From Gryganskiella cystojenkinii (taxonomy: Eukaryota > Mortierellomycota > Mortierellomycetes > Mortierellales > Mortierellaceae), in NCBI GenBank assembly GCA_015852425.1, contig JAAAIG010000444.1, forward strand, positions 1 to 29,561: a stretch of 29,561 nucleotides of DNA. Direction: 5' to 3'. The notes below the pieces were generated by a model. The model searched no databases. It was not told the origin of the DNA and saw only the letters and a list, made by a program, of their open reading frames with translations. Positions 20,743 through 29,561 of the stretch are shown here, piece after piece. The position numbers were made by a program, and so were the translations under genes. Position 1 is the first letter of the stretch, and every line of letters starts with the position of its first letter.

Positions 20743-22597
20743 ATTTTTTTTTTAAAAAAAATGTAGATGGTTGCGGAGGGAAAGCGAGCTAGCCAATGAT
20801 GAGTCGTGAGATGGGTGTGGGAGGTGGAATGAAAATTTTGTGGAGAAATAAAAGTCTGCGCTAGGGCATCAGAAAAAGTAAAGAGAGAGAAAGAATCGAA
20901 GAAATCGAAGTAGGGGAGAAGAGTTTTGGAGAAAAAAAATTGAGAAACGGAGACGCCGACAAATTAGCCGTTCCCTTTCAATTTGAATGTTCACTTTCTT
21001 TTGTGCTTTTGGGGCAAGAAAGAAAGGAAAGAAAAGGAGTGAAAGTCTGGAGTTGGTGTAACTCTCGAAGAGTGCTTGCAGAGAAGGGGACCTTGGACAA
21101 CAAAAACAAACAACAGCGCAAAAAAATCTGCGCGAGAAAAAAAGAGCCAGCGCAAACAAGAGAACGCCTTTCGTGGGATGTTGTTGTTTTTGTGTTGTTT
21201 TTGTTTGTTGGTGCTCTCAAACAGTGCCGATTTCGCTCTCATGTCTCTGCTGTTCCTGAATCGATGTCTCATTCCGCCAAATCATCCAATTTTTCTCACC
21301 GCAGAAAGCTCTTCTTCAGTCCTCACTATGCTCTCCCCCTCCACACCCACGCTGTTCTGCACGGCACTTACTGTCCTTTTTATAAATAAAAAAAAAGATT
21401 CGCTGACCGGCGATCGTAGGAAATTGACCGGCAGAGTTCCAGCATCCAGTCTTCGTATTTGATAGTTCCAGCAGACCAGCAGATAGTCGACTCATCAACC
21501 TCGATCGCTGTTCTTGCATCCAGAGTGGTAAAAACCCTCCTTTGAGGAGAGGGACATAGAAGCTACGATTTTTTTTGGATCCTTCGTTGTATCCCCTTCC
21601 CCTCCCTTCGCGTGGCACCATGTATTGGCTTTTTCTTCCAAACAACAAACAAATGAAAGAACACCCCCCCCCCGTCACCATGGAATCATGCCCGATTGAT
21701 TTCTTACAAAATATCATAGAAAACTTTAGTCTGTTTGAATAGCTAAGAGGACAGTAGAGAGGTGGACTGATATCTCCGCATTTACGATTACATCCAACGG
21801 TCAACGAGCTAAGACAAAAAAGCGCCGCAACGCATTAGGTCAAGAAGAGCTAACAATAATCATAAAAGACTAAAAAATAAAAACGCTGAAGGAACATGGG
21901 ACGGGGAGAGAGAGAGAGGAAGGAGGGTCCTTGGCGCAAACATCATGCAACATATGTCAAGTGCCCATTTGTTTTGTTCGATTTCTTTTCTTGACGTCTT
22001 TTTGGGCGTCGTCCTTGCAAAAAAGGCCAATGGGAAACACTGTCAACAAATATCTGTAGCAAACAAAAACAAATATTCAAATGTCATCGCTCAACGGAGG
22101 TTGAGCTCCTGCGGCAATTGACACATGCAGCAAATGGCTGAGTCAGTATAAAAAAAAGAAGACGAGGGCGCAAAAAAACGTTGTCTGCTACTGTACCAGA
22201 CCGCCACTGTCCAGACGCAAGAAAAATGTCTGTGCAGAGCATATAAATAAAACCAAGATCAGAAAAGCGGATGCAGCACAGGCTGCACATGGTGTTGTCG
22301 CCCTGTATGAGACAAAAACGTGGATATTCTCTTGGTTATTAGAATTTCATTTAGCAAACAAACATACCATGGACAGGTTTTTCGTGACAAAGCATTGCAT
22401 GTTTGCGATTTTTTTCGTTAAAAAATTGGCCAAATGTACCTCTCATGTTTTTTGCCTCTTCACAAAGATCGCGCATGACATTGAGACGAAGCAAGGAGTA
22501 AAATCAATTGCTCTTCTAGAATTGCATCTCAAATCCACTCTGCATCTGTAACCCTGGCCGGTGCGCTATCACTCAGTCGCCCTTGACTGGCCGTCAT
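20743..22597. other. Intergenic region upstream of the 775-residue F-box gene
   Basis: About 1.85 kb with no supported gene. The first 400 nt, read on the minus strand, are T/C-rich and form the probable leader of the F-box gene. A short GA repeat lies near 21910. Open frames of up to 162 codons show Cys- and Phe-rich composition without domains. Confidence 0.5.
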
Positions 22598-23129
22598 TCA
22601 ACGATAGCCTAGATTTCGAATCATCCCCAACTGTTCCAATCCACCGCCATGATAGTCACTGCCGCTGCCGCTGCGGCTATCCTCCCGCCACCGGTCTTCA
22701 AGACTAATCGAAGCGTGTGACAGCATCGCTGAATCCAGCGCATCGAATGATCCTAACTTTAGAGTCTCTAACAAAAGCCGGGGTACGATCATTGATTCTG
22801 ACTCAGGCGAGGGCCGACTCTCCCTTGACCGTGAAGTCGTGGAAGAATACGAGAGCAAGGACCCCAGCAAGAAAAACAAGTGCAGTTCCTACGATCCTTG
22901 AAAGATCCAGGGTCGGCCGCCGTTCATAATAACTCCACTGGACTTCTTGGAGTTGCGGGCAGGTGAGGTTCTCAACGGTGGCCACCTTATCCCCCTGTTG
23001 TTGGACGGTGACGCGGAGGTCGAGCTTTCGAACAAGGGCAAAAGCGGCGTTTTTCTCGATCCGACGTACACTCTCGTTCGCGAAGGATGATTTCAAGATG
23101 AGGATCTCGGGGATGGCAAAGAGATCCAT
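22598..23129 (-). pseudogene. Shrunken N-terminal copy of the neighbouring F-box/LRR gene
   Basis: The frame opening at 23129 reads MDLFAIPEIL, then RRIEKNAAF and ENLTCPQLQEVQWSY. These match, in order, LDPLAIPEIL, KIEKNSAF and TNLTCPGLKEFTWSH of the intact gene at 24887. The F-box core between the first two blocks, about 40 residues, is missing. After the third block the similarity is lost; that frame passes through a hydrophobic stretch (IVGTALVFLAGVLALVFF) and stops at 22803. A second frame, 22879–22598, ends in GLEQLGMIRNLGYR, which vaguely recalls the C-terminal DLDQLRTLGRL of the intact copy. The most likely reading is a decayed tandem copy with a large internal deletion. A short expressed protein cannot be excluded, since the first frame is open for 108 codons. 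Confidence 0.65.
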
Positions 23130-23306
23130 CGATTATGCGCTGTTTCTGCAAGTTCATTGGTATTTGACGATGATCACACGATGGGCTGACAACATGATGT
23201 AGATGACAATGCATTAATGACGAAGCGGCTAATGGTATCGTAGCTCATTTTTGCACTGGCCACTGGCCACTTGACTTCATTCAAATGAACAAAGTTGCGA
23301 CCGTTG

Positions 23307-24887
23307 CTATAAAATCAACGCGCTTTCTTGTTCTTTATTCTTCTTCAGTAACCGATCCATCCGATCCTGATCCTCTCTTTCCTTCATCTCGAAACCCGAC
23401 AGATCTCTCAAAGCTGGCCAGTGATTTTCGACCCAAGTAACCTCATCGCTCGACCATGGAATCCTGGCAAAACCTTTCCCATAAGGAGGTCCACAAACTA
23501 TCTGGAGTCGTCCAAGTGTCCGCAACTGATCCAGATCCTCGGACAACGTGAATCCCAATTGCGCTGCACCCGTCTTCTTGAACTCGAAAATATTCAACGT
23601 CAGGGCTTCCAGTTTCACCAGTTTCGAGAGCCGAGACATGATCATCGCGGATGGAGACGACGGCGATGGTGGCTGAGGCAGCGGCGAATTCAGTTCAAAC
23701 CCCAGGTAGAGAAACCGAAGGTTTTCGCAGACCCAAGGTCGGTTATCGTTTAGGATATCCTCAGTCGCGATTTTTCTGGCATGCAGGATCTCAAGTTTGG
23801 GTAGAGAACAAAGTATCTCCTGGATAGCGGAACCCGGTAGCTCATCAGAACCCTGCACTTTCAAAACGCGGAGCTGGGTCAACATCATGGGCACATTCTG
23901 AAGCGCTCTCCAACTGTCCAGACTGAACAAGGTTTCGTTTAAATCCAGCTCGACTAATCTGGGCATCGATTCTGCCAAGACTTGAAGATCCTCGGGACAG
24001 AAGGGCATACCTTCCAACTCTAGGGACTCGAGCTTGGGCCAACCTTGACCTCCAGATCGGTATTCGTCTGCTAAATACCGCATGGGTGCCTCTGCGGGGT
24101 CGTCTAGCTTGGAGTACCATTCGAGGCGGAGCAGGTCTGGACACTGTCGGATGACCCAGAGATGCGCCAACATGATTTTCTCGCCGTAATCATCCTCTCC
24201 GCTCCGGATCGAGAGCTCTTGAATTTTGGTAGATCCACCAACTCGGGCTGACAACTGTGTAAGCTCTGACTCTGAGGGTGGGTGATACGGAAACGCGACC
24301 TCGTCCTCTGAACAGAACCAATAGCCTTCAAGCGTGAGGATCTTGAGACGGGACCAGACTTTTTCGTACAGTTCTTGCCAGAGACCGTTCTTGTCCAGGA
24401 ACATGTCCAGAGACTTGAACCGGGCTAGGTTCTGACAAGAGGCAATGGCCCGTAAGAGTTCCTCCGAGATCGAGCCACTGATCATCAACGAGATGGAGCG
24501 TAGGGTGGGATGACGACGTATAAAAGGCAAGACCAAGTCAACGTTGTTTGGACAGTGGCTCCACGTGAATTCCTTAAGTCCGGGACAGGTTAGGTTGGTG
24601 ATGTCTGGGTGAGTGAAGTCACCGCGGACTTCAAGCCGGCGGATGAAGGCAGAGTTTTTCTCGATCTTGGGTACGTCCAGGGTCTTTGACGGTAACAGCA
24701 ATACCACGTTGGACCAGAGGAGAGGGGACAGAGTCTTGTGCCAGGATTTTGAAACTTGTGTACTGGCAAGGAGAGCTCGCCTGGGTAACCATCGACCAAT
24801 TGCAGAGAGGATCTCTGGAATGGCGAGGGGATCGAGTCCGTTGATATGTTTTCCAAGGATGGATGCAGTCTCGTGGATGAGAGCCAT
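23307..24887 (-). CDS. F-box/leucine-rich-repeat protein, 526 residues
   Basis: A probable SCF ubiquitin-ligase adaptor. The frame is open upstream to 25223, but homology and context favour the ATG at 24887 (MALIHETASILG); the upstream codons run through a decayed copy of the same gene. The F-box is at residues 18–60: LDPLAIPEIL, then STQVSKSWHKTLSPLLW. LRR-type segments follow through the rest: LTCPGLKEFTWSHC, HPTLRSISLM, SRLKILTLEGYW, CPDLLRLEWYS, WPKLESLELEGMPF, MPRLVELDLNETL, LTQLRVLKVQG, LPKLEILHARK and LENLRFLYLGFEL-like text. A short Pro/Ser loop interrupts one repeat, and the C-terminus is a charged helix. It has no introns. It is the only intact member of a three-copy local cluster. 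Many fungi of this kind carry large families of such genes; specific substrates are not predictable. Confidence 0.88.
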   Translation of the reverse strand: MALIHETASILGKHINGLDPLAIPEILSAIGRWLPRRALLASTQVSKSWHKTLSPLLWSNVVLLLPSKTLDVPKIEKNSAFIRRLEVRGDFTHPDITNLTCPGLKEFTWSHCPNNVDLVLPFIRRHPTLRSISLMISGSISEELLRAIASCQNLARFKSLDMFLDKNGLWQELYEKVWSRLKILTLEGYWFCSEDEVAFPYHPPSESELTQLSARVGGSTKIQELSIRSGEDDYGEKIMLAHLWVIRQCPDLLRLEWYSKLDDPAEAPMRYLADEYRSGGQGWPKLESLELEGMPFCPEDLQVLAESMPRLVELDLNETLFSLDSWRALQNVPMMLTQLRVLKVQGSDELPGSAIQEILCSLPKLEILHARKIATEDILNDNRPWVCENLRFLYLGFELNSPLPQPPSPSSPSAMIMSRLSKLVKLEALTLNIFEFKKTGAAQLGFTLSEDLDQLRTLGRLQIVCGPPYGKGFARIPWSSDEVTWVENHWPALRDLSGFEMKEREDQDRMDRLLKKNKEQESALIL

Positions 24888-25049
24888 TATTGTACATGAA
24901 AAGGGAAATGATGCAATAAAAACAAAAGAATGGAGGATGTGGAGGACGTTCAATTGAAGGAATGCGCGTTTGGTTTTGCATGGAAGAGAGACAGCAAAAG
25001 AATCCAAAAATAAAAGTGCGGCGCGTTTTAGCGGCTCTCCATACCAGGG

Positions 25050-25985
25050 GCTCTGGTTCTTTATTTTCACGCAGAAACTGATCCTGATCCTTTCGATCAC
25101 GACCCACCCTCTCCTTGATCTTAAAGCCTTTAAGAGTGCAAAGATTGATCCAGTGATTCTCGACCCTAGTAACCTCATCGCTCGACCATGGAACGGTCGT
25201 GGTCCACCTGAGTAAAGGTCCATGAATCCTTTAGAGTCGTCGAAGGGTCCGCATCTGATTCAGTTCCTCGGCCAAGGTGAATGCCAGGGTTTGATGTCCG
25301 TATGTCATGTGGACCTCGGTAGGCCAAGTCGAGGATCTCTAATCTTGATAGTTTCGAGAGAAGAGAGTCGGACAAGGATCATATCTGAGATGACGCCGGT
25401 GTTAATGACGACAGCGATGGCGACGTAGATGAACGCGATGATGACGTTGATGAAGGGCTCCCAAGCCCTGGCTCCAGTCCAGTAATAACGTCATTCTCGG
25501 TTCTCTAAGGTCTTTACACACCCAAGGTCGATCATCGTTCTGGATATCCTGACAATGAATCACCGTCATGGATAATCGAACCTGGCAAGTCGTTTTTCCC
25601 TGCATGGGCCTCGTACGCTCGAACGCTGGAGTCTTGCCAACATTCCAGGCATTCGTTGGTGTTGACCCCGGCATAGCTCAAATCTAGTTTCACTACTCTT
25701 GGCATGAGCTTAGTCAAGTCCGCAAAGTCCCTCGAGGCGGTGTCACATACCCGGCAGCTTGTGGGATTCGAATCTGGGCCATCCTAGACCTTTTCCTCCG
25801 GATCGGTACTCGTCAGCCAAATGCCGCATGGGAGGATGGTCAAGATCCTCTTGCGCGAAAGCCCACAAGAGTTGAACAAGATCCGTTCACTACTTGATGA
25901 TCCAGAGGAGAGACTTTAGAATGCTGTCGCTATTCACATTATCACGGCATCGGATCGAGATCTCCTGAATCCGAGCTGGACAGAC
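25050..25985 (-). pseudogene. Frameshifted, 5'-truncated F-box/LRR copy
   Basis: Nucleotide text matches the 3' half of the intact gene at 24887–23307. For example, the 26-nt stretch giving PWSSDEVT-like codons near 25165–25190 recurs almost unchanged at about 23430–23456. Translated pieces in shifting frames include LMPRVVKLDLSYAG (intact: MPRLVELDLNETL), DDRPWVCKDL (intact: NDNRPWVCENL) and, near 25790, the ADEYRSGG block. The pieces are in the same order as in the intact gene but in different frames, with stops. The left boundary matches the C-terminus; the right fades out around residue 240 of the intact protein. The F-box half is missing, so it cannot act as an adaptor. Confidence 0.8.
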
Positions 25986-26322
25986 GACTCGGACTGAGGA
26001 GGACGACGATGACGATGAGAACGACGCGTTGAGCTCAGGCATAAATCACCCACAAAGCTTACACAATCTGGTGGAGAGAAATCCAAGGAAAAGTAGCAAA
26101 AGGCGCCCTCCGGACCAGAATCTGGTATCAACAACAGTCACCTATGTGTCCAATCTGCGAACACCCGACCAAGACCACTTGTTCTTCCTCTGTCATATTA
26201 TAATACCACGTTACGGGTTTGTCCCAGAGTCAGGATAACAACAAGGGGCGAAAATTTACGAAGGCAAGAGAGTGAGATCAAATTTACTATTGAAAAAGAA
26301 AAAAAAATGGATTCGCGATCCA
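25986..26322. other. Gap between the F-box relic and the N-domain paralogue
   Basis: No gene is recognised. The left end holds a simple GA/GAC-rich patch near 26000–26030 where F-box similarity is lost. I looked on the minus strand here for any ATPase remnant belonging to the truncated paralogue at 26742–26323 and saw none. Confidence 0.45.
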
Positions 26323-26742
26323 CTACACTGCAACGTCATCAAAAGGATCTTCAATAGAATCATCATTGCAGAAGACCGACAGGGGAGGAACATTCACTGT
26401 TGCCATGTCAAGCCGGGATTCTGTTGTTGTTTGCAGAGGCAAAGAGGTTGGAGGCGAGGAGGGGGTTGGAGCTGGGGGAGGCACCGCTGTTGTGCTTTGC
26501 TCTTCCTGCACTTGAAATATATTTTTTGTGAGTCTGACAACCTCGTTGTAGTTTTCCAGCACTAGATAGTCTGTCGATTGAACAATCCGTGTGAGTTGTT
26601 TACAAGGGTAGACTTTTTGGCCCCTGAGCGCCCCGATGAAGGTGATAGACGACACCGAGTTTGTTTGTTTGAAACATTTTTCTGAGGCTGTTTTAATGGC
26701 GGCTGACTCTTCCTTTGAGCCAGGCAGCATAATGTGACGCAT
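26323..26742 (-). CDS. ATPase-less paralogue of the SpoIIIAA-like protein (N-terminal domain only)
   Basis: An intact 139-codon frame homologous to the first 125 or so residues of the large gene at 28591–27236. Matching blocks, with the large protein second, are SKEESAAIKTASEKCFK / TPEEKAAIEAAAKICFK, LTRIVQSTDYL / LTRIVESTGYL, a Pro-rich linker in both, and VNVPPLSVFC / VTVPPLTVGC. It then diverges and stops where the ATPase domain should begin; no ATPase remnant was found downstream. The homologous start is the Met at 26730, and an in-frame ATG lies four codons earlier at 26742. Without a P-loop it cannot hydrolyse ATP. It might bind the partner or the same ligand as the N-domain, or be a relic that happens to stay open. 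The frame is undamaged over its whole homologous length, which favours a recent origin or retained function. Confidence 0.68.
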   Translation of the reverse strand: MRHIMLPGSKEESAAIKTASEKCFKQTNSVSSITFIGALRGQKVYPCKQLTRIVQSTDYLVLENYNEVVRLTKNIFQVQEEQSTTAVPPPAPTPSSPPTSLPLQTTTESRLDMATVNVPPLSVFCNDDSIEDPFDDVAV

Positions 26743-27235
26743 GGATAAGGCAAAGACGTAAAGGAAGGGAGGGGGTGGGGGTGTTTAATTGTAAAGAATT
26801 GTGGAAGAGGAGACGAACAAGGTGACAAAAAAGAGAGAGCAGATCATGTATTTTTTTAATTTTTTTTTAGGAGGGGAGTTGTGGCGAAGTTTAAGGCAAA
26901 GCCGAGAGCACAGCAAGTCAAAGAAAAACTTTGGCATGCCTTTCGATCCATCTCTGTATGTTTGTATCTTTGGTTCATACCCATAGAGGACCATCTATTT
27001 TTTTTTAAAAAAAAATAAAAAAAAATAAAAAAATAGGATCCAAAAAATAAAATCTCGGGGTCATTATTACGTGAGGCACCATTCTGCCTCTTGACTCCAA
27101 GTCCGCCCCTTCTCTCCTCCATAAGAAACTATTTTATTTATTTTATTGTTGACTAGAAAGCGTATGGAGAAAGCATAGGACATGCTTCGCGAGACTTGAC
27201 GAGGGGTAGGAAAAGGCTCAACATACTCCTATTGA
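26743..27235. promoter_or_regulatory. Upstream region of the N-domain paralogue, duplicated from the ATPase promoter
   Basis: Blocks at 26879–26944 recur upstream of the ATPase gene at about 28720–28875: GGCGAAGTTTAAGGCAAAGCC, then GAGCACAGCA, GTCAAAGAA and CTTTGGCATGCC, in the same order. Long A/T homopolymers occur at 26996–27050. A poly(A) signal for the ATPase gene is listed separately. Confidence 0.7.
27133..27138 (-). terminator. Candidate polyadenylation signal of the SpoIIIAA-like gene
   Basis: AATAAA on the minus strand, about 100 nt after the stop at 27236, within an overlapping ATAAA run. The position fits a 3' UTR, but the local A/T bias lowers the weight. Confidence 0.4.
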
Positions 27236-28591
27236 TCAATCGCACGGATACAGAACCTCCTCTCTTGATTCAAACATTTGGTCGCCGACCATGCGTCTTC
27301 TACGTATAGGAATGGATTTGCCCTGCATGATACGAGTGACGTTCTCGGCAACATCTTCGATAAATGCATACTCGAGTCCCTGTGGCGTTCGTGTAATATT
27401 GATCACCACATCGAATATGGGACGTGTGGTACGCTGAATGACAACTTTTTTACCATCAACTGCAACCCGATCCGAAACAAGAGCCTGAGTTGCTCCACCG
27501 AGAGCCTTGTTCAACATTGGGTTAAACACTAGATCTTGAATGTTGCCATGAACAGAAGCCACCATCTGGATGGACCTCAGTGCGATGGTCTGGCATACTT
27601 CCACCTCGTCCTTGGTGTTCAGCTCATCGATCGCGATGACATCCGGTGAATGGTTTCTTACACAGTCGAGCAGAGTTGCATACTGTTTGGCAGGGTCCAC
27701 GGGTCGAAAGACTCTTGAAGTGCCGACAATATGAACCTTGTCTTGTGCCTCGCCGCAGACCTCGCCGGACGTGTCAATCAGACACAGACATTTACCACGG
27801 GAGAGGTACTTGCAGATCTCGCGAAGGGTTGTTGTCTTGCCGACATTGGGAGAGCCACACAAAAGAACATTCTTGTTCTCGACAAGTCCGTCAAAGATGG
27901 GCAAAAGCCCCGACACACTCCGACCGACTCTGACAGTGATGCCTGTGATGGCGCCGTCATATGTCACAGCCGCCAGACGATGCAGGGTCTTTCCAAAGAT
28001 GACACGGTTGCCTTGCTTGAAGTTTGGTCCGCCTCCGGGCAGCTGTTCCAACATTGTGGAGATATCGGACTCTTCGATTAGTCTGTTGAACTGAATGCAT
28101 TCGCCATTGATCTTGACAAACAGGTTGGATCCCACGTCAAGAAAGATGTCTGTGGCTGCTGTGTCCTCCAAATCCAGATGCTCGGTGGCAATCTCACCGA
28201 GCATATCTATAATGGCGTCCATGTCGCAGCCTACAGTCAGAGGAGGGACCGTCACTGTCCTGTTAACATGGGATGAAGTTGTGTGTACGGCTGAGGTGGA
28301 TGGTACCGTCGTCGCCATCTTGACTTGAGGAGCCGGAGGTCTTGGGACCGGGGGAGGCGCCGGCGCCGCCTGCGTTTCAAATGCCTTTGTGAGCACGACC
28401 TGGCTATTTTTGTGTGTGAGCTGAAGATAACCAGTGGATTCAACAATCCGTGTGAGGTTTTTGCGGGTTGCAACATTTCGCTTCTGAAGTGCCTTTAGGA
28501 AGACGTCAGCTGTGATCTTGGTCTTGTCCTTGAAGCATATTTTGGCTGCAGCTTCAATTGCGGCTTTCTCCTCTGGTGTTCCAAGCAGCAT
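27236..28591 (-). CDS. SpoIIIAA/Ycf45-like P-loop ATPase with novel N-terminal domain
   Basis: A RecA-like ATPase of the secretion-ATPase group. Its closest known types are SpoIIIAA, which energises the sporulation channel in Bacillus and Clostridium, and Ycf45 of cyanobacteria and plastids. One intronless frame gives 451 residues. Walker A is GSPNVGKT at 246–253, followed by TLREICKYL. LIDTSGEVCG is at 271–280, Walker B VIAIDEL at 318–324, and SVHGNIQDLVFNPML at 346–360 matches the family HGN motif. LHRLAAVTYDG…ITVRVGR at 203–223 matches the strand block before the P-loop. FDVVINI near 393 closes the core. Residues 1–70 form a small helical domain that I do not recognise; a Pro/Ala linker (about 73–90) joins it to the rest. 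No organelle signal or membrane segment is evident. A partial paralogue lies downstream. The cellular role in a fungus is unknown. Confidence 0.88.
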   Translation of the reverse strand: MLLGTPEEKAAIEAAAKICFKDKTKITADVFLKALQKRNVATRKNLTRIVESTGYLQLTHKNSQVVLTKAFETQAAPAPPPVPRPPAPQVKMATTVPSTSAVHTTSSHVNRTVTVPPLTVGCDMDAIIDMLGEIATEHLDLEDTAATDIFLDVGSNLFVKINGECIQFNRLIEESDISTMLEQLPGGGPNFKQGNRVIFGKTLHRLAAVTYDGAITGITVRVGRSVSGLLPIFDGLVENKNVLLCGSPNVGKTTTLREICKYLSRGKCLCLIDTSGEVCGEAQDKVHIVGTSRVFRPVDPAKQYATLLDCVRNHSPDVIAIDELNTKDEVEVCQTIALRSIQMVASVHGNIQDLVFNPMLNKALGGATQALVSDRVAVDGKKVVIQRTTRPIFDVVINITRTPQGLEYAFIEDVAENVTRIMQGKSIPIRRRRMVGDQMFESREEVLYPCD

Positions 28592-29561
28592 ATTTGAGGG
28601 AATGTATTTCGATGTAAAGGGGATAAAGAGGAGCTAAAATTGTAAAAGTTGGAGATAAGAAACAAACAAGGGGAAGAGCAGAGAACATGTTACTTCTTAT
28701 AGAAGAATGTTACGGGGGTCTGTGGCGAAGTTTAAGGCAAAGCCAAGATCATGGGAAACCGAACCAAATAGTCACATGAACCATTTCTATCATCGAGAGC
28801 ACAGCATTGAGTGAATGAAATACTGGTAAAAAGTTGTGGCGGAGCAGGTCAAAGAATATGCTTTGGCATGCCAATCCCTGAACTATGCTGTGTAGTTACT
28901 TCGCCAAAAGTTCTATTTTTTTTTCGACTTGTCTTGTGGAACCCGATTTTTTACCAGGCCGCGGAGCTTTTTCGAGACCTGTCTGCTTAGGTCATCGTTC
29001 TTTCACCTCGTCTCCATGTCTTTGACCAGGGTCAACCATAGAGTCACCTGTTCGGGAATTGGATGTGTCGAGAGTTCCTGTTCGGTCACCGCTCATAAAC
29101 TCGTTCATCTTCAGTATTTTGCTTGAATAATTTGGGTCTGAATCCGAGACAACCACCTACAGCGGAATATTTGCAAATGATCACCAAGATAACAAAGGAG
29201 AGACATGTGGTCCTGGCCTCCTTTGGGTTAGCACGGATTCGAACAGAATGGACATAGTCTGCTTGATCCGGTGCGCTTTTGCGCTTTCAGGGACAGGTTT
29301 TTCTCTCTCCGAGAGAGTCTGACGAAGGGATTCGTCCTTGATAGATACACATGTTAATCGTGCTCTCTCTCTGTGTGCTGATAACACACCTGATTATCTA
29401 CTAGAACAAGAACCACAGCGATCGAAGGAACAGCAGTGACATTGTGCGTCTCAAAAAAAAGGTCCGATAGACGGCAACTGGATCAACGATTCAGAAACGG
29501 GCTGCATCACGTAAGCGTAGGCCCAAGTTTGTGCCAAAGAGGACAAGTAAAAAAAAAAGGG
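28592..29561. other. Upstream region of the SpoIIIAA-like gene to the window end
   Basis: This contains the ATPase promoter blocks at about 28720–28875, described with the duplication. From 28920 onwards no gene, RNA or transposon could be supported. Frames of up to 68 codons show no domain. The window ends within nondescript sequence with an A-run. Confidence 0.45.

Noticed and set aside
21316..21804. 162-codon minus-strand frame
   Set aside because: No domain, mixed Cys/Gly/Arg composition, no splice context and no similarity to neighbours.
24888..25223. N-terminal extension of the 526-residue F-box protein to an ATG at 25223
   Set aside because: The extra 112 codons run antiphase through the 3' end of the decayed copy and add no domain; the F-box begins naturally after the ATG at 24887.
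29215..29300. tRNA-like text GTTCGAATCC on the minus strand
   Set aside because: The flanking bases do not form a T-stem, and no acceptor stem or anticodon arm pairs up.

Overview
This is a eukaryotic window, most likely from an early-diverging filamentous fungus. A Mortierellomycotina/Mucoromycota fungus fits best, but this is inferred from style and not from a marker gene. The reasons are GT–AG introns, long T/C-rich leaders before start codons, Gln/Ser-rich regulatory proteins, a 161-residue fungal-type tropomyosin, and a local family of F-box/leucine-rich-repeat genes with decayed copies. I see no operons, ribosome binding sites, CRISPR arrays or credible RNA genes.

Layout. At 218–745 lies a frameshifted Tc1/mariner transposase relic. 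At 4151–991 (minus) is a five-exon gene for a four-finger C2H2 transcription factor; one exon is only 25 nt long and completes the first finger. About 4 kb without a supported gene (4152–8114) separates it from a divergent plus-strand gene (8115–11715, two exons, 1050 residues) with an N-terminal PH domain and a very long low-complexity tail. Tropomyosin (12196–12903, plus, three exons) converges on a VMA22/CCDC115-like V-ATPase assembly factor (14785–13558, minus, four exons). A long AT/pyrimidine-rich stretch then leads to an unrecognised 530-residue Ser-rich protein (16668–18260, plus), which converges on a 775-residue F-box/LRR-type protein (20742–18415, minus).

The right third is a zone of tandem duplication and decay, all on the minus strand. 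An intact 526-residue F-box/LRR gene (24887–23307) is flanked by a shrunken N-terminal copy (23129–22598) and a frameshifted C-terminal copy (about 25985–25050). Beyond it stands an intronless 451-residue P-loop ATPase of the SpoIIIAA/Ycf45 type (28591–27236), a family known mainly from spore-forming bacteria, cyanobacteria and plastids. Downstream of it is a 139-residue paralogue (26742–26323) that keeps only the N-terminal domain. The noncoding DNA upstream of the pair also shares blocks, so the duplication included the promoter side.

Most genes are ordinary and unrelated to each other: transcription, membrane signalling, actin cables, V-ATPase biogenesis and ubiquitin-ligase adaptors. The best candidate for something undescribed is the SpoIIIAA-like ATPase with its ATPase-less partner. 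Exon joins were derived by hand from splice consensus, reading phase and domain continuity; no alignment or search was run.
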